From: Fidelibacterota bacterium | GTDB lineage: Bacteria > Fidelibacterota > Marinisomatia > Marinisomatales > J089 | Length of the DNA stretch: 11,812 nucleotides | Direction of reading: 5' to 3' | NCBI GenBank assembly: GCA_003695105.1 | Contig: RFIZ01000116.1 | Coordinates: 1 to 11,812 of the forward strand | Shown here: positions 7,301 through 11,812 of the stretch, one piece after another | Numbering within the stretch: position 1 is the stretch's first letter | How the letters are laid out: each line of letters opens with the position of its first letter | Made by a program: the position numbers and the translations under genes | Notes under the pieces: generated by a model | What the model saw: only the letters and a program-made list of their open reading frames with translations | Databases searched by the model: none | What the model was told of the DNA's origin: nothing

Positions 7301-8485
7301 GAGGAAGTCGGATGTGGGGGTGTAATCGGTGGCCGCTGCTGCGATCATGTCGGCGGTGATGGTGGGGGAATTGGGTTCTCCGTTCCCGTTGTCGTCGATT
7401 CCATCCTTGTATGTCACCCCACTTTGATTCCCGAACGGGATGTGGGCTTCGCTTTCATCCACCAGACCGTTGAAATTATCGTCGACGCCGTTGGTTCGGT
7501 CCTCTGTTGCCGCCCACTCTTCCGTGACCACCGGTCCCAGCGGTTCCCCGTCCCCGTCGTTGTCAATCCGGTCCACGGCATTGCCGGGAGTTTCCAGGTA
7601 CGCTGTGGCCGCCACGCCCACCGGATCGCTGCCGAAGGCGGCATTGCCGATCCCGTCGGCATCCATGCTCCAGGCAATATCATACAGCAAATCAAAGTCG
7701 GGAGTATCATCGCCGGAGTCACCGTCGCCGCCTACCAGATCCGCCAACCAGAGACAAAAGGATACTTTGTCCAGATCCTTGGTGCCGTCGTTTTTGATTT
7801 CGTACAGGACGAACACCACGTCTTCCACCAGGACCTGGGACCATTCCATGACACGCACCCCGGACAAAATACCCATCCCGCGGCGGGTGATGTCCGTGGT
7901 ATCGGGGATATAGGTCTTTCCCCGGAGGAAATTCCGGTCGTCGGAGATTTTGAAATAGATTTCCTGGTCGGCATTGAATTGATTTTTCCCGAAGAATCCA
8001 TTCCAGGATCCGGGCCAGCCGGGGTCTGATTCATCTTCCAGTTTGTCGGGCCACACGGCGGGCCAGGTGTCCGGTTCGTCGGACTTGGCGATGCGGCTGG
8101 AGTTGGGATTCAGATATTCCGGCACCGGCTCAAACATCATGGAATTCCCGGAATTGTCGGTACGGCCCAGAGGCACGGTCACAAAGGGGGAGAGGGTGCC
8201 CTCTTCCGTGAGCACTTCGGAGCCCACGAACAGGCCCGTCAGGGCGATGTAGTGTTTCCCGGAATTGATGGGCCATTCGTAGGGAATTTCGCCGGGATTG
8301 GCACCGGTGCGGCCGGTCAGTCCGAAATTGAAGATGGACGTACGGACTTTATTTCCGTCGATATCCGTCTGGCGTCGGTAGTTGGGATCCCCCCGTTCCG
8401 AGCTGGGCACATGTTGGGCCGTCAGGCCGACAGCCAGTAGAGAAATCGTCAGCAGAAGATGGACAGAACGGATATGGTGAATCAT
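4394..8485 (-). CDS. Large secreted multidomain protein with Asp-rich repeats, Fn3-like region and divergent T9SS-type C-terminal domain
   Basis: This 1363-aa protein is probably exported and held at the surface; its function is not recognised. Residues 1-23 are a signal peptide (core LLLTISLLAVGL, end LTA). Residues 25-300 are an unassigned conserved-looking region. Residues 303-532 carry acidic repeats such as IDNDGDG (307-313, 498-504), VDDNFNG (334-340) and IDDNGNG (363-369), of the kind that binds calcium. Residues about 679-826 look like fibronectin III (VTLTWDAV, FEGYKIYRATD, TYYYAVVSYD). Residues about 985-1063 contain a P-domain-like stretch (GTWTLEIRDTGGDGG at 1038-1052). Residues 1255-1363 form a C-terminal domain of T9SS style (VVPNPYVAA, IRIFTVSGELVRTI, YGVYVYHVEAED, GKFAVIK). 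The ATG at 8485 was preferred over the GTG at 8491 because AGG lies 8 nt upstream of it. It is flanked by the TonB-dependent receptor and the PorV-like gene with 9-nt gaps. Confidence 0.85.
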   Translation of the reverse strand: MIHHIRSVHLLLTISLLAVGLTAQHVPSSERGDPNYRRQTDIDGNKVRTSIFNFGLTGRTGANPGEIPYEWPINSGKHYIALTGLFVGSEVLTEEGTLSPFVTVPLGRTDNSGNSMMFEPVPEYLNPNSSRIAKSDEPDTWPAVWPDKLEDESDPGWPGSWNGFFGKNQFNADQEIYFKISDDRNFLRGKTYIPDTTDITRRGMGILSGVRVMEWSQVLVEDVVFVLYEIKNDGTKDLDKVSFCLWLADLVGGDGDSGDDTPDFDLLYDIAWSMDADGIGNAAFGSDPVGVAATAYLETPGNAVDRIDNDGDGEPLGPVVTEEWAATEDRTNGVDDNFNGLVDESEAHIPFGNQSGVTYKDGIDDNGNGEPNSPTITADMIAAAATDYTPTSDFLTYSANWHRWPPHPEDDPVQNGQIHLLEVGDDDLGKAFADHIDNDESQEYPFGLGADTSGPRITQEIIDQAATDPYHRYRVPGTDIILYDVGPEDLGLRYADGIDNDGDGAVDEGIDEGIDEMVDESRDNGIDDDFDWNVFSDDVGRDGDLTTPDAGQGDGRPTTGTGTNLPGEPNIDKTDVSESDQMGLTRVNYDEAGSIPTGQDAALWLFYMTPGEFWQPPPGGQPPGDYDLFVTSAFFPIKAGDTKRISMAVCLGEDVEDARRNKDVAQQTYDEDYQFAKAPLPPHVKAIAGDHQVTLTWDAVAEASFDTYMDGIGSEGLDFEGYKIYRATDPEFADAYDITDAQGNLTFYTPLAQFDLVDGKEGFHEVAVNGIHYWLGEETGLTHTFVDRDVVNGQTYYYAVVSYDFGGDITNDIPPTESTRRLSINSLTGEISKGPNVVVVTPNPPAAGFVDASIDSFRLVQGTTSSSITYRIVDPTAVKQNHTYRVTFEDTVKKKVGGLFSPGYDTLTTKCFTLADVTDPDRIDTLIACSNRLKITDEQPVIDGFQLILDNQDFLYLNNQTSHWSADSLWNFVLNVFSLSTVVGIPQPADYRLIIDNMSEGTLILRAPDQTAMVVQDGYFSGNYNRTLNAFADHEVQGTWTLEIRDTGGDGGNTATNINLTVVDTSGNYHFYSFPDGPGISDYQDQISWTTDIADAYRIQTLKIAYTWTTVDTGHTRTEEYRAGFTRFYARDVNFHVEKRVQLTGVDSVDWETIPIAFGDYSPFESNEKNGLLDADSVETDWVVFLDNEKDGEPFPSWVFKMDYPRPWIKDHIYGPAPGDTVFLYINKPFLSSDIFEFTTTARHIDNDLLASQLKKIKVVPNPYVAAVAWEERNRFTSGRGPRSIHFNHLPPHCTIRIFTVSGELVRTIRHDSDQFEGTAEWDLLTKDNLSASYGVYVYHVEAEDPATGKILGEHIGKFAVIK
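4397..4723 (-). other. Divergent T9SS-type C-terminal domain (coding segment)
   Basis: This encodes residues 1255-1363 of the large secreted protein. It has a VVPNPYVAA start, an IRIFTVSGELVRTI strand and a YGVYVYHVEAED strand, as in FlgD-like and sorting domains. It lacks the NYPNPFNP motif of the other cargo in the window and carries an inserted acidic loop before the last strand (DPATGKILGEHIG). Whether it is processed like type A domains is unknown. Confidence 0.65.
6008..6451 (-). other. Fibronectin type III-like domain (coding segment)
   Basis: This encodes residues about 679-826. The strand pattern PPHVKAIAGDHQVTLTWDA, then FEGYKIYRATDP, then TYYYAVVSYDFGG is typical of Fn3 domains. 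A long insertion between the strands (about 733-785) makes it larger than a usual 90-residue Fn3. Confidence 0.7.
6890..7579 (-). repeat. Asp-rich calcium-binding-type repeats (coding segment)
   Basis: This encodes residues 303-532. Four blocks start with a similar unit: VDRIDNDGDGEP (304-315), YKDGIDDNGNGEP (359-371), FADHIDNDESQEYP (432-445) and YADGIDNDGDGAVDEG (494-509). The first three are followed by a Gly/Ser-Pro-x-[IV]-T-x-[ED] segment, which in the second and third leads into an AATD stretch. DxDxDG loops are seen in EF-hand, dockerin and thrombospondin type 3 repeats. The third block has lost part of the loop. Confidence 0.75.
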
Positions 8486-8497
8486 GTACACTTCCTA
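8483..8497 (-). promoter_or_regulatory. Stop codon fused to ribosome binding site (large secreted protein)
   Basis: The TAG stop of the TonB-dependent receptor (8497-8495) is part of the purine-rich AGGAAG (8496-8491). Its AGG lies 8 nt before the ATG at 8485. This decides the start: the alternative GTG at 8491 would overlap the ribosome binding site. Confidence 0.7.
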
Positions 8498-11437
8498 TAA
8501 GTTGATTTTGAAACCAATCTGGACCTGGCGGGGGGCGCTGTACCACTCCGTGTGGGTATAATACTCGGCGATGGTGTTGGGCCGGGTGGCGTTGTCTTCG
8601 CCCTGGATGTCGTTGGTCTTGTCGGCAGTGCCGGTGTCTGAATACACGATGATTTCATTCCGGCGGTCCAGGACATTGAATATTTTCACGAAGAGTTGGG
8701 CCTCAGGTCCCGGTAGAGGCAGGGCGTACTGGAAATTGACGTCCAGATTGTAGGTGTAAGGTTTGCGACGACTGTTTTTGGGCAGATCGGTGGAAACGGA
8801 GATTCCCTGCGTCGTGGCCACGTTTTGGCTGGGGGTGTAGGGATAGCCGCTGCCGAACTGACCCAAGAAACTCAGATTCCAGGCTTTCCCGCCGAGGTAG
8901 ACGTTGCCGTTCAGGGTATGGGTCTGATCCCAGTCCAGGGGCAGAATGGCCCGGGTGGGTTCGGCATTGTTTTGCAGCGCCCCGAATTCTTCATCGGGAT
9001 TGGAGTTGGATCCTTCGGCTATCTGGAAGGTGTAATTGAAGGAAAAGCCGTAGAAGCCGCTAAACTGGCGCGTGCAATTGAGGGTCAGACCCCGGACGTT
9101 GGAATAATCTTTATTGACATAGGTGTAATAGGAAGCCCCGCCGCCCATGTCAACGGGGATACCGGTGGAGACCCAGTCCCGGACATCCCGATAGTAGCCG
9201 GTGAGGTCCAGAGACAATCCCGGCGCCAGTTCCTGTTGCAATCCCAGTTCGTACATCACGGTTTTCTGCGGATTCAAATCGGGGTTGCCGAACACACCGA
9301 ATTTCCCGCTTTCTTCGGGGATTTTGATGCCGGGATCTTTGTACAGGTTTCCAAAGGAGGGCATCTGGAAGAAATGACCAAAGGAAAAGTGAATCACCCC
9401 TTTGTCAGTGATGGGGTAGGCGATGCCGAGGCGGGGACTGAGCTGGGATTTGACGGTGGTAGGGGACCACCAGCCCCGTTTTGATTCCAAAGAAGCACCG
9501 GAATCGGCCAGGACATCCCGGTAATCATCCACGTAGAGGGACCAGTCGATATGTTTGCGTTCCTCCAGGGTGAGGGAATCCAGGCGGGCGTTACGGGGAT
9601 TGCCCATATACGGTTCCGCCGGATTGGTGGGAACGACACCCCGGGCGTCGAACCGGTCCCAGCGCACACCCACATTGATGATCACACTCTTGAATTCAAT
9701 TTTGTCCTGCACATAGGCCGACATTTCGGTGGGCTGTTCATGGTAGGTTCCCCGGCCAAACTGTACATATTTATTGTAGTATTGGATGAAATCATCGGCC
9801 TGTTTCTTGGTATTGAACCCGAAGGGGGTGACGCCGTTATGCCCGTTCCAGCCCCAACCGATGTAGGTGGAATCCACCGGATCCATGATGGTCCATTGAC
9901 CGGGCAACACCTGATCGGAGACGATGAAATCGCCGGGAATCCGGATCGTGAAAACCGTATCCGTCAGATCAGCATCGGATATACCATACCCATCCAGGGT
10001 CAGGTCGTGATTTCGCAGTTCGGCTCCGAATTTCAACTGGTGGACAGGATTGACCTGGCTGGTGAAGTCGAATTTCATGACCCGGGTATCGGTTTTCCGC
10101 TGGAACCGGCTCATGTTTACGCCCCAGATCTTGAAGGTGGAAATGTCCAATACCGCTTCCTGATGCGCGAAATAATAGGGGTCGATATAATCCGGGCTGT
10201 AGGGGTCCGGAAACGCATAATGATGATATTTCTTTTGGAAGCGGGAGAGGTCGAGGGTATAGAAGGTGGCGGAGGAGAGGGTATGGGTAAAGCTCAGTTT
10301 CTGGTTCATCCCGGAGGTGAAATGAATCAATTCGCCTTCGGGCGAATACTGGGCGTAATGGTTGTAATCCTGGTATGTCTCATGGCTGGTCATGAGATTG
10401 TACCGCAATTTCATGGTGGAGTTGAGTTTGAAGGTGAGTTTGGAATTGGTGTTGGTTTTCTCCCGCCAGTTCATGGCCACCGCCTCCGGGGTGGAGGCCG
10501 GTTCTCCGGGAGCCGCCAGCTCCACCAGAGGTTGCCCCCAACGATCGAAAATTTTCCAGGCGTAGAGCCAGCCCTTGGAATGGTTCCAGCGTCCATAGGT
10601 ATAAAAGGTCAGGCGTTTCCCCAGCAGGGGTACCGGACCGCTGAGGCTTCCTTCCAGGTTGCGGTCATCAGCGAAGCTGTACCGGTCCCGGCCGCGTAAC
10701 CTGGTGTCACCGGTGGTATACCGGGAGGCATAGGAGGACAGGTATCCCCGGTACTGTTCACCGCCGTCCTTGGTCACCAAATTGATAATTCCGGACATGG
10801 CCTGACCGTATTCGGCGTTGAAGGTGCCGCTGATGACCTGCAGTTCCTGAATGGCGTCGTTATCGACCGCCACAGACAGACCGCCGTCATAGGCATCGGT
10901 CACGGAAACGCCGTCGACCCAATAGGCCACCTCCTGCTGACGGCCGCCCCGGATATGGATGCCGCCCCCGGCGTCGCGGGTCACGCCGCTCTGGACATTG
11001 ATCACATCCCAGATTTCATTCACCGGCAGGGCGTCCAGGTCCTCGGCCGAAATGCGGGCCTCGGAGGAAGTGAGATCCATTTGCACCAGGGGTTTTTCGG
11101 CCACCACCGTCACTTCTTCTCCCTGGATGGCTTCCACCTGGAGCTGGATATTCAGCGTGGTGGTCAGATCGACCTGGATCCGAACCTGTTCGATCGACTG
11201 GGTGGAATAGCCGATCATGAGGGCCTTCACCGTGTAGACCCCGGGAGGGATATTCAGGATAAAATAGGAACCGTCCAGATCGGTGGCGGCTCCCAGATCG
11301 GTGCCTTCCAGGATGATGTTACATCCGGGCAGCGGTTCGCCCGATTCGGCATCGGTGACGGTACCGGTCAATTTTCCGGTGGTTCCTCCCCATACCAGAG
11401 TCAGACTTAGGAAAAACCCGATAACGATTGATTTCAT
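8495..11437 (-). CDS. TonB-dependent outer membrane receptor with CarboxypepD_reg-like domain
   Basis: This complete 980-aa receptor uses TonB energy to import a ligand across the outer membrane; the ligand is unknown. Residues 1-18 are a signal peptide. Residues about 21-100 are a carboxypeptidase-regulatory-like beta domain (GKLTGTVTDAESGEPLPG ... PPGVYTVKALMIGY), as in SusC and other FCB receptors. EEVTVVAEKP (107-116) is the likely TonB box. The plug spans about 120-225 with HIRGGRQQEVAYWVDGVSV (161-179) and NAEYGQAMSG (207-216). The barrel fills the rest, with FGNPDLNPQKT (716-726) and IFNVLDRRN (919-927) typical of receptor strands, and ends in VQIGFKINL. The ATG at 11437 was chosen over 11452 because a true signal peptide begins there and a GAGA purine stretch lies upstream. 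No SusD-like partner is visible in the window. The large secreted protein follows after 9 nt, in the same operon. Confidence 0.93.
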   Translation of the reverse strand: MKSIVIGFFLSLTLVWGGTTGKLTGTVTDAESGEPLPGCNIILEGTDLGAATDLDGSYFILNIPPGVYTVKALMIGYSTQSIEQVRIQVDLTTTLNIQLQVEAIQGEEVTVVAEKPLVQMDLTSSEARISAEDLDALPVNEIWDVINVQSGVTRDAGGGIHIRGGRQQEVAYWVDGVSVTDAYDGGLSVAVDNDAIQELQVISGTFNAEYGQAMSGIINLVTKDGGEQYRGYLSSYASRYTTGDTRLRGRDRYSFADDRNLEGSLSGPVPLLGKRLTFYTYGRWNHSKGWLYAWKIFDRWGQPLVELAAPGEPASTPEAVAMNWREKTNTNSKLTFKLNSTMKLRYNLMTSHETYQDYNHYAQYSPEGELIHFTSGMNQKLSFTHTLSSATFYTLDLSRFQKKYHHYAFPDPYSPDYIDPYYFAHQEAVLDISTFKIWGVNMSRFQRKTDTRVMKFDFTSQVNPVHQLKFGAELRNHDLTLDGYGISDADLTDTVFTIRIPGDFIVSDQVLPGQWTIMDPVDSTYIGWGWNGHNGVTPFGFNTKKQADDFIQYYNKYVQFGRGTYHEQPTEMSAYVQDKIEFKSVIINVGVRWDRFDARGVVPTNPAEPYMGNPRNARLDSLTLEERKHIDWSLYVDDYRDVLADSGASLESKRGWWSPTTVKSQLSPRLGIAYPITDKGVIHFSFGHFFQMPSFGNLYKDPGIKIPEESGKFGVFGNPDLNPQKTVMYELGLQQELAPGLSLDLTGYYRDVRDWVSTGIPVDMGGGASYYTYVNKDYSNVRGLTLNCTRQFSGFYGFSFNYTFQIAEGSNSNPDEEFGALQNNAEPTRAILPLDWDQTHTLNGNVYLGGKAWNLSFLGQFGSGYPYTPSQNVATTQGISVSTDLPKNSRRKPYTYNLDVNFQYALPLPGPEAQLFVKIFNVLDRRNEIIVYSDTGTADKTNDIQGEDNATRPNTIAEYYTHTEWYSAPRQVQIGFKINL

Positions 11438-11460
11438 GGCGTTCTCTTTCATTCCACAAG

Positions 11461-11812
11461 TTAATTCATCGAAAATTCCGGCAGGGACCGCAGTCGTTCC
11501 CGGTCCATGACGATGGTCGCATGAGTCCGTAAGCTGTCCCGCACCTCCCGGTAGCGATGGTACTGCCAGAGGGCCAGAGAATCCGGGGGTAGGGAAGCCG
11601 GAGCCCGGGTGAAGGCTTTCAATCCCCGTCGCACCAGTAACCCGGTCCGCAGTTGCTGCCATTGATGCTGAAATTCAGGAGTCCGGTCCAGATTCAGAGC
11701 GCGGGCGCGGTCCAGCAACGCCTGCCGAACCAGCAATCCCGATAACACCGATTGCAGGCTTTCGGGCGAGCGGATCGAGCGTTGTTGTCGCAGACTCAGG
11801 CGGGCCAAGAGC
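11461..11812 (-). CDS. C-terminal part of a helix-rich protein, possibly peptidyl-prolyl isomerase/foldase-like (cut by right edge)
   Basis: The frame is open to the right edge, so only about the last 116 residues are seen and the true start lies outside; the TTG at 11808 is not a credible start. The region is rich in Leu, Arg and Gln and looks helical. The stretch LLVRQALLDRARALNLDRTPEFQHQ followed by RTGLLVRRGL resembles the helical chaperone parts of SurA/PpiC-type foldases, in which residues such as 'ALNLDRTPEF' mark a helix break. The last part (WQYHRYREVRDSL ... ATIVMDRERLRSL) also fits the tail of such proteins. No parvulin catalytic motif is inside the window, so this is a style match only. 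It ends 23 nt before the receptor gene and is probably in the same operon, where a periplasmic foldase for outer membrane proteins would make sense. Confidence 0.45.
   Translation of the reverse strand, partial: LLARLSLRQQRSIRSPESLQSVLSGLLVRQALLDRARALNLDRTPEFQHQWQQLRTGLLVRRGLKAFTRAPASLPPDSLALWQYHRYREVRDSLRTHATIVMDRERLRSLPEFSMN

Noticed and set aside
5597..8029. An 810-codon open frame on the plus strand
   Set aside because: It lies wholly opposite the large secreted protein, whose signal peptide, domains and C-terminal domain are coherent. The plus frame is a low-complexity mirror rich in Val, Gly and Ile with no domain pattern, and is open because the minus gene rarely uses TTA, CTA or TCA codons.
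9551..10699. A 382-codon open frame on the plus strand
   Set aside because: It is antisense to the barrel of the TonB-dependent receptor and has no coherent protein features.
11438..11662. Upstream extension of the TonB-dependent receptor by 75 codons
   Set aside because: It overlaps the preceding gene in another frame and would bury the signal peptide that begins at 11437.

Overview
The window is one strand of genes: every supportable gene reads on the minus strand, so the transcription order runs from high to low coordinates. The gene content suggests a Gram-negative member of the FCB superphylum outside the classic Bacteroidetes, such as Neomarinimicrobiota, KSB1, Calditrichota or Ignavibacteria. 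The reasons are secreted proteins with type IX secretion (T9SS) C-terminal sorting domains, including an NYPNPFNP motif, a PorV/PorQ-family barrel, and a TonB-dependent receptor with an N-terminal carboxypeptidase-regulatory-like domain. The phylum is inferred from protein style only.

Layout in transcription order. (1) 11812-11461: C-terminal end of a helix-rich, possibly foldase or peptidyl-prolyl isomerase-like protein, cut by the window edge. (2) 11437-8495: a complete 980-aa TonB-dependent receptor. (3) 8485-4394: a 1363-aa secreted multidomain protein with Asp-rich calcium-binding-type repeats, a fibronectin-III-like region and a divergent T9SS-type C-terminal domain. (4) 4384-3368: a 338-aa PorV/PorQ-family outer membrane protein. 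(5) 3221-696: an 841-aa exported protein with five tandem CBM20-like (starch-binding type) modules, one further beta domain and a canonical T9SS type A sorting domain. (6) A strong symmetrical hairpin terminator at 644-677. (7) 618-1: N-terminal 206 codons of a membrane-anchored SGNH/GDSL hydrolase, open at the left edge.

Genes 2, 3 and 4 are packed with 9-nt gaps. At both junctions the TAG stop codon is part of the Shine-Dalgarno sequence of the next gene, so they look like one translationally coupled operon, probably with gene 1 upstream (23-nt gap). Gene 5 follows after 146 nt with its own good ribosome binding site and may be in the operon or have its own promoter. Together these genes suggest an envelope or surface module: a receptor for active uptake, two T9SS-type surface cargos, one with carbohydrate-binding repeats, and a PorV-type factor to deliver or attach them. 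The most interesting hypothesis is a glucan-capture locus analogous to Sus systems, but with a T9SS-exported multi-CBM protein in place of SusD/E/F. No glycoside hydrolase is present in the window, so this is an inference.

No tRNA, rRNA, CRISPR array, insertion sequence or phage gene was seen. The only non-coding stretches are short: 619-695, 3222-3367 and the small gaps at 4385-4393, 8486-8494 and 11438-11460.
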